Assembly (NCBI GenBank): GCA_000787465.1
Contig: JSYX01000143.1
Location: 1 to 55,872, forward strand
DNA length: 55,872 nucleotides
From: Thermomucor indicae-seudaticae
Lineage: Eukaryota > Mucoromycota > Mucoromycetes > Mucorales > Lichtheimiaceae
Direction of reading: 5' to 3'
Part shown: in pieces, positions 23,063-36,409 of the stretch
Layout: each line of letters opens with the position of its first letter
How positions within the stretch are numbered: the stretch's first letter is position 1
The notes under the pieces: generated by a model
The model's input: the letters and a program-made list of their open reading frames with translations, nothing else
Told to the model about the DNA's origin: nothing
Databases searched by the model: none
Program-made: the position numbers and the translations under genes

Positions 23063-25605
23063 CTAGTCGCTTGTAAGGCTTTGTTGTACAAGTTGTTCAA
23101 CGTCCCGAGCAAGTGTAAGCACCTTGGAAGATTTAATGACTTTCTCCTCTTTCTTCACTTGAAGAACGCCTTTGATGTCCAACGCTGATAACAAATCCGC
23201 CAATGACGAACTTTTGGGAGGCGCAAGAAATAAAAACTTTGCTATGGCAGCCAATAGTCTATGGACTAGATAATAGAAAAGGTCATTTACCAAGCTCAAC
23301 AAGATGCTCATCTTTACAGAGATAAAACTTACCAACTTCTTCCTCTTTCTCCTTCCCTAATACATCCATCATCGCACTGACAATCTCAATCTGCCAATCG
23401 TCATCTTCCTGCTGCGGAACTCCTGACAGATAACCTTCCTCTTCTTCTTCTTTCTTAAGTCGTTCATTTGCCACTATGGTTGAACAGTTGAAAGCCAGTG
23501 CTGCCGCAGTTTGGCGAACTTGGGTTTCAGAAGACAACAGGCTATTGATAAGCAACTGCGTAAGCGGCCCTCTGTGTGATGAGTTGGGCAACTTGGACAT
23601 GAAATACGTCGTAATTAAGCTGGTATGCTTGAAAAGATTGCATGTCTTGACGGACAACGAGTGGACTTAGCAACAACACTTTCCAAAATTATTATTATCG
23701 TGACTTACGATTCGCAAGATCATCAATAGTGTCGCCTTGGGTACATTGTTTTCTTTCTGGCCAATCTCTATCACTCGAAGGAGCTGTGAACCTATAGCAA
23801 ATCATAAGCTCTCCTGTCTGTATTATACGACGAAGTAGCAAAAACCAACACGTACAGTCATTGAGATAATAATCGCATGCCTCTTGGGTGACGATAAGCA
23901 TCCGGAATATGTCAAGCACAGGGAATAGTTGATCAATCGGTAGCTTGTCGAGAAGCATATCTAACCCATGATTTAGATGCGCTCACATACATCTCAATGT
24001 CCAACTTTATGAGCACTCTTCTCTTACCCACCAGGTCACGCCAATCAGAAAAATTGACCGGGGAACGAGCTTCTTCGCTTGTGTCATTCAAACGTTTCTT
24101 TACCACGTCTAACGTGGTACGTTGCGAGTCGTCCAACTGCACATTGTTCTGTTGTAGAAAGTCTTGCAACTTGCTGTAGATGACGTCAAGTTTTCCGATG
24201 GTTCCGTAAAGCACTGGATTGTTTGGCAAATCGAGAACATCGCGAAGCTGTATTTTTCTATGTGGATGAGCTATAGACGGATTAGTCCTATTATGAAATG
24301 AAATGCGACAAATATATATGCATACGAGGATAGACGGTAAACAGCAGCAAGTTGACCGAACTCTGCAATTCAGCGTAATTTGCGCCACGGAACTCGGAAA
24401 ACTATGCAACATTCAAGTCAAACACATGTGTATATGTCGGAAGCACACATATGCACAGTACCTTTTGCCCGTCTTTAAACAGAATAAATGTTGGTGTGGC
24501 TCGGATACTATACTTTGTTGCAGCATCGAATGCCATTGAAGTATCAACAATCACTCCAAGAATCTTAATTCTAGAACCTTTTTCGTTCTTTTCTTCCAAA
24601 AGTCGCTCGAAGCTTGGCTTGATCATTTGGCACGGTGGACAGGTAGCAGATGTAAAGAAAACTATAACAGCTCTATAACTTTGTATCCATCTCTCTAAAG
24701 TCGCAAGGTTATTCGCCGTCTGTACGGGCAGTGGTTTCGGCTGCTGCTGGTGGTGGCTGGGTCCTGGTGCTGCTGATAAAGCAGCAGCCGAGACATCTCG
24801 TAAGATACCCAGGGAAGCAGTGTCAGCTGCTGCTGCTCCACTTGGTGGTACTGCGCCTGAAGCACTGCCGGCAACCGATAGACCGAGTTGTGATTTCCCA
24901 AACATGTTTTCGATCATAGGCAACATGGATCGTCCGAACGGTCTGATGAATGCATGCGGTCAGAAAACCTGTACTGCATTTTACAGGAGCCCCACATTCG
25001 GAATAGAATACCAACGTCTTTAGAAAATCCGATGGAAGGTCACTGATGTGCTTAGGAATGCTTTTGCCGGTTAAAAACTGACACAGGTCGTTCGAAAATG
25101 TGTTGCAGTTGAAGTCAAGGAGATGGTACTTTTCTGGTCTATCATAGGTTCAATCGTTAATACTGGGATCCGCAAGGTATGTCTCGCGTGCATACGCACG
25201 TAAACACCTCTCTTTGACTCTCAATGTACTCCAGAACAACTTCTTCCGGTAAATGAGTTTCACCCATGTCGATTACTTCAAGAGGGGGTCCGAGGTGAGT
25301 AGCACCTATATACAAAGGACCACGCATAAGCCAGAAATCGTGTGGCACTCCTCTATATATAACGCTTTACCCGGAACCGAGGAGAGTATTCCTTGACCGT
25401 AAGAGAATTCTCGACCGTATACCACGACGGCCGTATGCCAGATCCCATCTGGATCGCGTCGAGATCATCATTAACGTCTGAGTTTCTTGCTTTGGACAAC
25501 GATGCATAACTAACCGATCTGTTTGCCCGTCAATGCCAGGGACATTTGTCGCGCCATGCCCTGCGACAAGTCGTATACGTAGAGTTTCACCGGATGGCCA
25601 GACAT
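23063..25605 (-). CDS. PPPDE isopeptidase - thioredoxin - PUL fusion protein
   Basis: Three domains are read in frame across about eight short introns. First is a PPPDE/DeSI-type thiol isopeptidase: MSGHPVKLYVYDLSQGMARQ, catalytic His in GIWHTAVVVYG, PLEVIDMGETHLPEEVV, catalytic Cys in LLDFNCNTFSNDL, then IPKHISDLPSDFLKTPFG. Second, after an Ala/Ser/Gln linker, is a thioredoxin fold with the active site TSATCPPCQMI and cis-Pro loop IRATPTFILFKDG. Third is a PUL domain, the Cdc48/p97-binding module of PLAA/Ufd3: LPNNPVLY, LLDKLPIDQLFPVLDIFRML, the LLMILRIACNLF type repeat, LINSLLSSETQVRQTAAALA and FNCSTIV. Family knowledge suggests removal of ubiquitin-like modifiers in a Cdc48-linked, redox-sensitive setting; that is inference. 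The ATG is at 25603-25605 and the stop at 23063. It is divergent from the CENP-I gene. Confidence 0.9.
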
Positions 25606-26374
25606 TGGTTGTGATTACGAGGAAACCTCTGTTCTCTTCAAGATGTGTGACGCACCCTGAAAAAGGGCGTTGTTCGTCATTGTCCGAACTTGGGAGTTTC
25701 AACACGTCTCGAAAGCACATTACGCGTTCACAGCAGCTCAGGGCCCCCAGTTAACCGATCGCTCAGTGGCGTGTGGTTTTGCAGCAAATATCACAAGCAA
25801 CAAGTCTTTAGCGTGGAAACATGTCGCAGATCAATAGCGTGCCAGACTGCAGAAACTGCCATGATAGTGTGAATTTAATGCATGCTAAGAACATGGATCG
25901 TGTAGCGCTCGTGACGCTGAGCTTCAAGGCATTACTGTCTCCTTTATTCTTCTTAGAGGTAATCCTTGTCCCTGTATGTCTAGAGAGAGAGCATTTCTTG
26001 TTCCGTCCAAGCCGAATCAATTTTTCGGAACGCTTTGCTGCTTGAACTCACAAAGTGTAACAATGTCTTTATTTTCACATTGTAAGCTCACAGATCAGCC
26101 GCATCATGCAACATGCGAGAAAGAAAGCTCATAGCTTGGGTTATATGCAGCTGAATCGGAATCATGGGACCGTAGCTCTCAAGCCGGATCTGAAGTCAGC
26201 AGCAACAACACATGCTCCTCGATTAGTTCTCCTTGTTCCTCGGACACGGAAGTCAACACGCGCAATGTCGATGCATTTCTACAAAACGAATTTAGCCGTT
26301 TCAATTCCTGTGAGTTTTATTTAACAGCCCCTTGTCGATTGATGTGTGCCTAAAACACGATAACTATAAAAGCA
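25606..26374. promoter_or_regulatory. Divergent promoter region, PPPDE-Trx-PUL and CENP-I genes
   Basis: These 770 bp lie between two start codons facing away from each other. No domain-bearing ORF is present; the + ORF at 25821-26045 has no recognisable feature. A TAACTATAAAAGC sequence 12-24 bp before the CENP-I ATG resembles a TATA box but is very close to the start, so either transcription starts upstream or the true N-terminus lies further on. Confidence 0.4.
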
Positions 26375-29344
26375 ATGGTAAAAACACAAGTGGTCAAGGC
26401 TTTTCGACAAAGATATGCGCGACTTGAACCTGTCATTAAGAAGTTCGGTGTGAACGATAGTTTTTTGACTACCTTGCTTGACTTGATCTTTAGCCAGAAA
26501 CTAGGTGAATATGCAAGTTGCTTGGAGAGATAATGGCCCATGCTAATAATGTAACAGGCATCGCTTACACTATAAAATTGGTGAATCTCTTGCTACCCCG
26601 AGGATCTGTGTCTGAGAAACATGTTATTCGTATATTTGGCATCCTTTCCTGTCGTGATTATAGTCGCAAAGTAGTGGTATGTGTATATGAACTCAACTAG
26701 GATGTTTGGATCGACTCATCTCTCCGAAAATTAGGCGCGTCTCCTGCAATGGGTCATAACCATTTACGATCTACTTGATTCAACCGAGAATATAGTCAAA
26801 CTTTATTCAGTTGTTTTCCAATATCTCACAATGGAAACACTCAGGCAAATATGCCATATAGCGAAAAATTTCGCGCAAACTAATTCAATTGTCTTAGGCC
26901 GTTACTGTGCCATCTATTGTATTTCATGACAAAGCGGCCCCATGTCAAAGCCTATCGTGTACGGCAACTGTAGGTAATCTGATGCGCTAAATCATCCCCT
27001 GTTATGCTAAAAAGAAAAGTGGATGATAGGTTGGAACTGGTCGATAAAGTCGGTCTTGAGCCACAACTGTATGGCTTGTTAAACGTTTACAAAAATTACT
27101 CTCCAGACATTAGTTTACCACAGAGCGCTCGTGGGAGCAAACTAATATTTACGGTATGTTATGGGCTTGAGATTCTATCGGCCGCTAATCGGATATACTA
27201 TATGTTTATTTAGCACCCTGATCCTGAAATGATGGAAAATATACAAAAGATACGCCAGTTATGGGATACGGACGAACAAATGACGCTGCATAGACCTATC
27301 TTGGAAACCCCAAGGGTAAGAGAGATGAATTCGTTTTTGTGCCTGGTGGGCTAAACGGTTTTATTATTAGGCAACGAAGCGGCGCAAGCGAGATAACATT
27401 AAGCTTGAGATTCCAGACATTGTAACGACCAAAGCGTCCTTGGTAAATCAGATACTGATGTGCACTGGAGTGTTTGTTAGGCTAAACTGGGTATTATATT
27501 ATTATTAGGAATCTGTCACGTTGACGGAAATAGCCGACGTAACTCATCTTGCAGAAAATATTGATAAACTCGAATTACCCGATCGATTGGCGGCTATTCT
27601 GGAAAACAGAATGCTGCAGCACTTTATCGTATGCCACCCTGAAGGTATATTACTTAGGTTTACAAAAGTTCTTTTTTATCTCAAGATATATCTTTTTGCT
27701 ATAGAAAATTCTATCCTGCGAATCAGTTTTTGGTTGAATGAGTCACTGCTCAACCTACTACAATGGAATAACCATACCGATGTCTCCAAAACATCCTTTC
27801 AGGATCTGTTAAGGAAGCTTATTGAAATGTCACGTTTGACAAAGGTACATGTGTGCTATGAGCGATAGGTACAATTTTTGTCTAAGGCATTCGGACAATA
27901 GGCCCATTTTCCAGTTGTGGAGTCTTTTCTAAGAGAGTATATCAAAATATGGAACGGTGTTGAATATGAAGACGAGATATTTGAGCTTCTTACGTTTGTT
28001 AAGCCAGAGCCCTTTGAAGGTGAGTAGATCTGCTCCTTTGCAGGACGCAATGTGGATTGAGTTAACAGTTTTCGGAAAGACTTGTATACCGTTTATTTGA
28101 AGCCGCTGTATGACCTGTATTGTGTATCTGATGTTACGTGGAAGGTATTATCAGCATAAAGCCGCCGAGGATGCCCAGCTTTTTACATATGACATAATTG
28201 TTTTACAGGCACGTTTGATCCTGTGTTATACTGAATGGCTAAAGAACTGGGTACTGCTCGATTGGAAAGTCCACGCACAACGCAGGCGACAACTCGAAGG
28301 AAACGAGATGGATGAGGAAGTAGATGATATGTAAGTTAGTTTATTTATACTTGAAGGGAGGAGCTGGAAGGCTGAATATATACAGGATATGGCTTTTTCA
28401 AGGGCTATCACTTGATGTTGATTACTTCCAAACTATGCAATATTTCATCCAGCATGTGGACCGACTTGGCGCCGTTGGACTCGCAGCAGAGAGCGATAGT
28501 CCTGTATTACAACATGCCGTTTTCTCCTTCTTTGAACTTGTGTCATCCATATCGACCCATCATGACGTCCCGGAAAACATCATTCCAGCCGCAGCCTTTG
28601 TTTACCGCAGCTTCTTTTCTTTATCAGGCATGGCTGTTTCTCGTATCTGTGGCATCATTTATCAGTACAAGAGAGCATTTGAGGAAAACGACCAAAGATC
28701 TGAAGACTGGATGATACGCCATACAAAAGAATACCTGGACCATTTCAATACCTATGTGATGGATATATGCAATGCTCTCTGGAGAAATCTTGCATTAAGT
28801 CGGACTGGACCCAACGACATGGCGTTTTCCATGACAGAGTAAGGCACGGGAAGGGAGTGTAGAGCGCACGTGGTAACTGACTGTTGTCAGGGAAATTATC
28901 GAGGCCTATCGCAACATTTGCGAGACCAGAGATCAGGCTATAAATTCTGCATTATCCGTTACGCATTCAGCAGCACTCGCTAATTTCTCCAGACGGTTTA
29001 TGATGGTAATTAACATATCTTTATTCGTGATGACTATCATTGACCTTGAAATAGATAAAAGAGGAAGAGGCCGATGTCAAAGTTCGTCATGACGGCCCTA
29101 TCACGCCACAGATGCTAAAGTTCCTTGATGAGGTGAGTGACAAGTTGCTTTTTTTGCCACAGTATTATAATAACCATAAAGTAACTAGAATGAGGGATTG
29201 TCAATTTCCTACCGCGACTACCGGGTCCAGCTACTGGATTACCTCCAAAATCAGGGATTGACCGGGATCTATGACCTGTTGTATTCTTCAATGAACTCTC
29301 TGATAGAGAGAAGGCGGGCATCCGACCGTGTCAACTTGGAGTGA
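26375..29344 (+). CDS. MIS6: Inner kinetochore protein CENP-I (Mis6/Ctf3)
   Basis: CENP-I is a HEAT-like helical component of the constitutive centromere-associated network. Conserved segments: RPHVKAYRVRQL joined to LKVDDRLELVDKVGLEPQLY and GLLNVYKNYSPDI, the Mis6 hallmark region; FWLNESLLNLLQW; a C-terminal half with LSLDVDYFQTMQYFIQHVDR, VLQHAVFSFFELVSSIS, VYRSFFSLSGMAVSRICGII and YQYKRAFEEN. The last exon reads VQLLDYLQNQGLTGIYDLLY and ends RASDRVNLE, with TGA at 29342-29344. More than ten introns are needed. One of them (26845-26897) has a GC donor and is required by phase and by homology. The ATG at 26375 (MVKTQVVKAFRQRYARLEP) is the first in frame. The protein is of the usual length for fungal Mis6 (about 650-700 residues estimated). 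Some middle exons (27.6-28.2 kb) are uncertain. Confidence 0.85.
26845..26897 (+). other. GC-AG intron in the CENP-I gene
   Basis: The exon ends CTCAG and the intron begins GCAAAT. It ends CTTAG after 53 nt, and joining gives LRPLLCHLLYFMTKRPHVKA in the correct frame. No GT donor nearby yields an open frame. Confidence 0.7.
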
Positions 29345-29507
29345 AAAAGCGAGTCTTTGTTTGTATATATTATGTTCTTTGTAATCATTTACGGTATATA
29401 ATGCATGATATCTGTGAGAGGACAATTGCTTGTCTGGGACAGGAAATTGCAGAAATTTCGTGCCTTGATTTGAAATCCAACAACGCTTTTCCTAGAAGTT
29501 GTATTGT

Positions 29508-30732
29508 ATGGATTCTTTATCTCTTGGGCAACTCTTTTCATCGAGTCAGGCCATCCTCAACGAATTAGAGGAAACGACGCTGGCGAGCGCTGATCCTGCA
29601 TACCAAGAAAAAGTGCGAGATGCGGAAAATCGGTTAAATCGAGCGTACGATCTTGTCCACAAGCTCGCCATTTTCAGCTCCAATGAGATTTTAGACGACA
29701 TTAATACCCAAGACTTACGATTTCTCTTGATTCCCGCCTATCTTGGTGAGATTGTCCTGAAACGGACTGGACCGACCGAGACGCGTCGCCCGACTTTGGA
29801 ACTAGGCAAGGTATAGCAAGGGGGCACTGTGCACCGATGGATCTTTGCATTACTAAAGAGAAAACAACCACAGAGGTATTTTCATGAATTTCTGCAGACA
29901 TGCAAGGACCATCAGCTTTTGAAAAACGCTAGCGATGAGGCGAGGTACAAGTACTATGTGGAGCAAGACGGGGTTCAACGACCCAGCTTGTCCGCGGCTC
30001 AGCAGCGGCAGCAAAAGATTGAACAGTACAAGCGTGAGAAAGCTACCGAAGAAAAGATTAAGCGTCTTCGGGAACAACTGAACGCGATAAAAGACGAGGA
30101 AGACAACGATCGGGATGACGTTGAACGTGATTGGGTGCTTGCACTTGTTGAACTCTATATTCTGCGGTCTCTGGAGCATTTACACGCGATTGAGCAAGAG
30201 TTGGTGGTACTGAAGGAAATGGAATCCATGTCGGAGGACCGGAAACGGATGCCTCCTCGTCACACGGAAGAAGAAGAAAAACGCCGGATACCTCCTACGT
30301 GGGGACATGACAAGCCTTTGCTTAGTAAAGACGGTAAACCACTCCAGCCGTTTGTGATCACTACGAAACGGGAACAACTTCGGAATCAGGTGTTTAGACC
30401 TGGACACAGTTTACCGACCATGACCATTGAAGAGTATCTGCGAGAGGAAGAAGAGCGGGGCAACATCATCCGTGGCGGGTAAGACTGTCAAAAGGTCGCG
30501 TGGGTGATACGGGGGAAAAGCTAACGGCAGCGTATACAGCGGCAAACCACCAGAGGAAAAGCCTGAGATTGATGATAATGATGAAGAGGCCTTGAATGCT
30601 GAAACGATGAGATTGCGAGAATGGGATGAATTTGTGGAAGCGAATCCACGAGGATGGGGTTAGTACTATCTATTCAAAGAGAGCTCTCTTTTTGTGATTA
30701 ACTTGATGATAGGTAATCGAGGGAACAAGTGA
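29508..30732 (+). CDS. TAP42: TAP42/alpha4 (IGBP1) PP2A-associated protein
   Basis: TAP42 binds catalytic subunits of PP2A-like phosphatases and links them to TOR signalling. The gene starts MDSLSLGQLFSSSQAILNEL at 29508, after the CENP-I stop. A 45-nt intron (29814-29858) joins LELGK to RKQPQRYFHEFLQTCKDH. The central region has KIEQYKREKATEEKIKRLRE (a charged helix) and ALVELYILRSLEHLHAIEQE. The C-terminal signature is PFVITTKREQLRNQVFRPGH, SLPTMTIEEYLREEEERGNI and a final EFVEANPRGWGNRGNK, which is diagnostic of the family. The stop is TGA at 30730-30732, after a short last intron. The protein has the usual composition and is about 370 residues long. Confidence 0.95.
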
Positions 30733-31055
30733 AGCGAAAAGGATTATTGGCACGTATCGAAGCAAATGTTGTGCTTACGCTACGTATGGTTTTTGTTCGG
30801 TTCACATTAAAAAATGTACAGCATGTTTCTATTTTACAGCAGTTAGCCAATTAATGTCCTCAATGTACTATAAACTTTAACTCATGCTATACCTCTTTGT
30901 TCGAAAAATTTGCTGCATAGAAGAACCTGAAGAGAAGGGCTGTGACGCGCAAATCTGATTGGCCCCGTAAAGTTTTGCTTGGAAGTTGCTGGTTGAGGAG
31001 GAGTCGCCACAGTAAAGGCTGTCCGGCTATCATCGCTCCACGTACAGAATATTTC
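30733..31055. promoter_or_regulatory. TAP42-CK2 alpha intergenic region
   Basis: This gap of about 320 bp should hold the TAP42 3' UTR and the CK2 alpha promoter. No TATA box, repeat or additional ORF with support was recognised. Confidence 0.4.
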
Positions 31056-32542
<1,487 letters not shown>

Positions 32543-33011
32543 GTTCTGGTTGGTTAAGGAAACGGAGCGAAAAATCTTTTTTGAATCACCGCGTAATTTT
32601 ACATCAATTTCAAAAAGAAAAATGTTTTTCAGTCAGAAACAAGATATTTTGATCCTCTTTTTTCCCTCTTCCTTATAAAAACCTCTTTGGTTTTTCTTCT
32701 TCTAACGCGCATTTATCTTTTTTTAATTCTTCCTGATTGGAAGCACAACATCTCACGAGCTATCTTTTGCCAACTTATGCAATTCTTCTCTGACTCTCTG
32801 GACTTCGCCATTTTGTTTTCCAAAGTAGTTCCTCACGGCGGCAGAGTGTCGTTTGCCATTGCTTTTTGCGTCGCTCAATATCCTGCGGATACATCTGAGG
32901 GAGGCTAATTTACCTTAACAACACTTATTACTGCAACAACAACTATTACTACTCGAACTCTCTCTCTCTACAACCAATCCCATCGCATACACACAAGAAA
33001 GCCTCATTGCC
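32543..33011. promoter_or_regulatory. CK2 alpha to PRL phosphatase intergenic region
   Basis: The region is T/C-rich with pyrimidine runs and a CTCTCTCTCT tract just before the PRL start, typical of a fungal promoter and 5' UTR. A CCTTATAAAAACC element at about 32670-32682 is a plausible TATA box, about 330 bp upstream of the ATG, which would imply a long 5' UTR. The + ORF at 32687-32908 has no recognisable domain. Confidence 0.4.
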
Positions 33012-33760
33012 ATGGTCAGCTCCTACCTTCGCTCGGAATCCCCGCTTGGTCGCATGATCTCACTGATCGAGAAACCTGATTGCCCTCTTCGCTTCCTCAT
33101 CCTCGACTGCCCTACCGAATCAACACTTCCTTTCTACCTCGAAGAATTTAAAAAGTACAACGTCACCACGGTCGTTCGCTGCTGCCAGCAAACCTACAAT
33201 GCTGCAAGACTCGCTCAAGAAGGTATTCAAGTTCTCGATATGCCGTTCAAGGATGGTGGAGTGGTAAGTTTTTTATTACCTATCCGCGGTTATTATTACT
33301 GTTTTGCTGATAATAATGCATGCATTGTTTTATAGCCCCCTCCCACAGTAGTTCGCGACTGGCTCACTCTGGTGGATGCTCAATTACGGGAAGCCCGTGC
33401 TGCTACCGAACAATCAGCTGGACAGGAAGGGGCTACGCCACCACCGCCGCCTCCGACTATCGCCGTGCATTGCGTCGCGGGGCTGGGTCGTGCTCCTGTT
33501 TTGGTCGCCATTGCACTTATTGAGTTGGGTATGGAGCCCTTGGACGCCGTTGAATTTGTTAGGAGAAAACGCAGGGGTGCATTCAACAAACCGCAGATTG
33601 ATTACTTGGTAAGGAAATCGGTCAGGGATCTCTTACTTGAGTCTTTTACTTATTCTTTTATAGGACACTTACAAACGTTCATTGAAATCTAAACCATCCT
33701 CTGGTGCTTCTTTCAAGAGCTCCCTTGGCAGAATGTTCTTCCGTTTTGGTGCCAATAAGA

Positions 33761-33795
<35 letters not shown>

Positions 33796-33819
33796 AATGA
33801 AGTTGTCACTATCCATTGA
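33012..33819 (+). CDS. PRL/PTP4A-type protein tyrosine phosphatase
   Basis: The protein has the PRL signature [19 protein letters not shown], with the catalytic Cys and Arg of the C-x5-R loop, and the general-acid loop DMPFKDGG (WPFDDG in animals). Other family segments are [20 protein letters not shown] and [15 protein letters not shown]. Two introns lie near 33264-33335 and 33610-33663. An insert with a Pro run (PPPPPP) separates the acid loop from the active site. The tail after the phosphatase fold is basic ([20 protein letters not shown]), followed by about 12 glutamines and the end NEVVTIH. Animal PRLs end in a prenylated CAAX box, which is absent here. The ATG is at 33012 and TGA at 33817-33819. 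PRLs also bind CNNM magnesium transporters; whether this one does is unknown. Confidence 0.9.
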
Positions 33820-35000
33820 ATGCATGGTAGAGGAATTTTGGTTTCACTATTCGTTTTATTCTTTTTTGCTGTCACTTCTCTCTACCTGAACAAAGTTTAT
33901 TCTTTACTTACAATCTCACATATATCTCCGCTTCTGCTTCGTGTTGTTGATCCGCGCCACTTTTTGTCTCACGTTTCACGGAAAACCTTGTGGGCTTTTA
34001 CATTTTGTGGGTCATCATCACGGGTTATAAGGGTGACACGCCTCCCCACTTGACGGACTCGATGAGGGTGATGTTGCAGGGCAATTATACCCAGAAACCG
34101 AGAGAGGCGTTTACGCGACGGAACATGAACCGAGATGAGAACCGAGGACTATTTTCCGGTCTTTGGAATGCGGTATGCCATTTCAGTAGCTGAGCCCGAT
34201 GTGTTACATGTAGCGCAGAAACGTGCGTGTTCGAATCATCCACGGAATATGGCTGTCATGTCAACAGAGGTCGCGGATCGATATGCGGCACTGTCTTATG
34301 CTTTAATTTGTTGCTATTGGCTACTGGATGATCAAAAAGCTCCAGCTGAAACCGTCATTTATCGGACGTGAAACCTTGCCGGCAAAACGGTTGCTAAGCA
34401 CCGCGGCTGCTTTTTCATCAACATGGCTCTTTGTTAATTCTCCTAGTTGCGCTCGAAAGGAGCATCGTGGCATACAAAGAGTCGATAAAAAGGCTGCACG
34501 CACGTTGTCATTATCAGCAGCATGAGCGACGACTACCAAAAGAAGACATCGTCACTCTCCGCTAAACTTTTCATTTTCTGTGCGTCTCCTGGATTGAGAG
34601 ACAAATAGCTTAGCCTTTATGATAGCCGCTGGTTCGATTATACACAACAGCAGTCATTCATCAGTGAAAAGCATCTCAAAGAGAGTAACAGTATCCAGTA
34701 CCCAATTGCTTCGGCTCACCAATAGCCAATGTACATAAAGTCTGAAGAGGAGCTCAACTCTTGGTATATCACGGGTTTGATCAGTATCCAAGATACCGTG
34801 CCATTTAATGCAGCTTTGACAAGTGATAGTTTCTGTTATTATCTCAAATTTTTGCATCCTCTGAAACAGCTCTAGGCTATTAATTACCATTTCAGCAGAG
34901 GGTCTGTGCTTCTTCGAGCAGTGAATTTCGGAGTGCTACTGTTATCAAGGGGCATAAACTTTTCGGCTCCTTTTGATCGTACAACTTGGAAGTGAACATC
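33820..35000. other. Intergenic, no gene assigned
   Basis: About 1.2 kb between the PRL phosphatase and Sgf11. Open frames of 60-85 codons occur on both strands, for example + 34135-34371 and - 34654-34890. The minus one contains LELFQRMQKFEIITETITCQ and looks mildly protein-like. None has a domain or an intron structure I can defend. Confidence 0.35.
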
Positions 35001-35024
35001 ATGCATAAATCGAAACCACAAACC

Positions 35025-36163
35025 ATGTCGACGAGTACGAACAACAGCAGCAGTAAAACTGATGTTACTGCAACAGACAAACAACGTGAGGCCAACAATG
35101 CGTAAGAGAACCCGTTGCATTTTCTTTGTCATTGTTCCCATTCACAACCCCCCTTTCTCTTCTACGATGAACCAATTAATGACTGGTACGACAGATTGTT
35201 CAAGAAGCTTCTTGGAGAGCAAAACAAGAAGCTGGACGAGCTCCAACACACACACTCTGTATTACAGGAAAACATTGCTAAAGTGGCACCGGATACCAAT
35301 GGGCATAAAGAAGGAGATAGCACACAAGAAGAATCGGTGCATATGTCAAAAGCGACAATGGTATTGTGCTTTGGCCTATACATAACGATAAGAACCCACT
35401 CATTCTTTGTGGTGGGCATATTACACTAGGCATTTACTTTATTAGGGGATCTAATCGACGAATGCATTTATGACGTCCTATTTGAGGTACACCGCGACAT
35501 AAAGCAAGCAAACAGTGTATGCCAAATATGTCAGACACGGTAATTATGCGTAAAATCATTGTAAAAGAAGGCTTCGTGTGCTGATGGCTTTCTTTGTTAC
35601 TGCGAAGATGTCGGGCATACGGTATCGTACATGGAAAAATTTCTGATGTTGGATAATGGAATTCATTCTCTATCGTTAGTGACGCGCCCGGGCGCTGATA
35701 TCTTTGGCAATTGCTATGCAGCCAATAACCTTCCGTCCTATGAATGCGTCAACTGCCACAAGATGGTTGCGGCTGGGCGTTATGCTCCCCATCTTGAAAA
35801 GTGTTTAGGGTTGGCAGGACGACAATCGAGTCGAGTGGCCAACCGAAGGTACAGGGAGTGATATGCACAGACGAAAACATGTATTGATCAGCACTGGGGA
35901 GAAAAACTTAGACTTGGATCCTCGTCACCGTTTACATCCACAGCGCCATCTGACGATTCAGCTGTATTAAGTGAACCAGAAAGCGGGTCTCCTTATGACG
36001 GGAAAAAGAAGAAAAGACCGGCTCCAGTGGGTTTCTTGTTACAGAAGGTTTGCGTTGAATTGCTCTGTGGCTGACGGTTTCTTTCTTCTAGTCATCGGCG
36101 GCAGCAAATGGTGTTTCACGCATCAAGAAGCTCAAAACCGCATCTTCTTCGGAAAAAGTTTGA
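35025..36163 (+). CDS. SGF11: SAGA deubiquitinase module subunit Sgf11 (ATXN7L3 type)
   Basis: Sgf11 activates the Ubp8 deubiquitinase of SAGA, which removes ubiquitin from histone H2B. Proposed exons 35025-35101, 35195-35360, 35430-35539, 35608-35621, 35680-35848, 35912-36026 and 36092-36163 total 723 nt, giving 240 residues in frame. The N-terminal helix that contacts Ubp8/Sus1 is GDLIDECIYDVLFEVHRDIK. The Sgf11-type zinc finger reads YECVNCHKMVAAGRYAPHLE plus KCLG (C-x2-C-x10-H-x3-C), followed by SSRVANRR, which contacts nucleosomes in the family. A Ser-rich, then basic, tail (GKKKKRPAP, RIKKLKTASSSEKV) ends at TGA 36161-36163. An in-frame ATG at 35001 is an alternative start. The 14-nt exon 4 is needed for phase but is tentative. 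From about 35505 onwards the gene is the template of the downstream duplications. Confidence 0.88.
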
Positions 36164-36335
36164 TTGATACGTATCTATTATGATTGCTTGCTGCTAAATA
36201 AAGACGACAATTCATTTTGATGCGGTAAGAGTAAAACAATCGCGTGCCAATGCAAATTCCCCCGCTGTTACGTGCAAAATGAAAGATCCTGTTAATAAAG
36301 GACACTTTTCGAGCCAAATAAAATCTTGCAAACGA

Positions 36336-36343
36336 TATAAAAG
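36336..36343 (+). promoter_or_regulatory. TATA box of secreted protein gene, copy 1
   Basis: TATAAAAG lies 67 bp upstream of the ATG. The same position holds TATAAAA in copy 2 (39044-39050) and TATATAAA in copy 3 (41435-41442), each followed by a conserved GGAACTGTGAG-like block. In copy 4 the element is changed to TCATAAAG. Conservation across diverged copies supports function. Confidence 0.65.
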
Positions 36344-36409
36344 TATGGAACTGTGAGCAGCAAATCCTGGTGCTTCAAGAGCTAAAGCTACAACGATCAA
36401 AAAACAACG

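Noticed and set aside
33760..33800. CAG/CAA run as a CRISPR-like or satellite repeat
   Set aside because: It is an in-frame polyglutamine tract of the PRL phosphatase, with mixed CAG/CAA codons.
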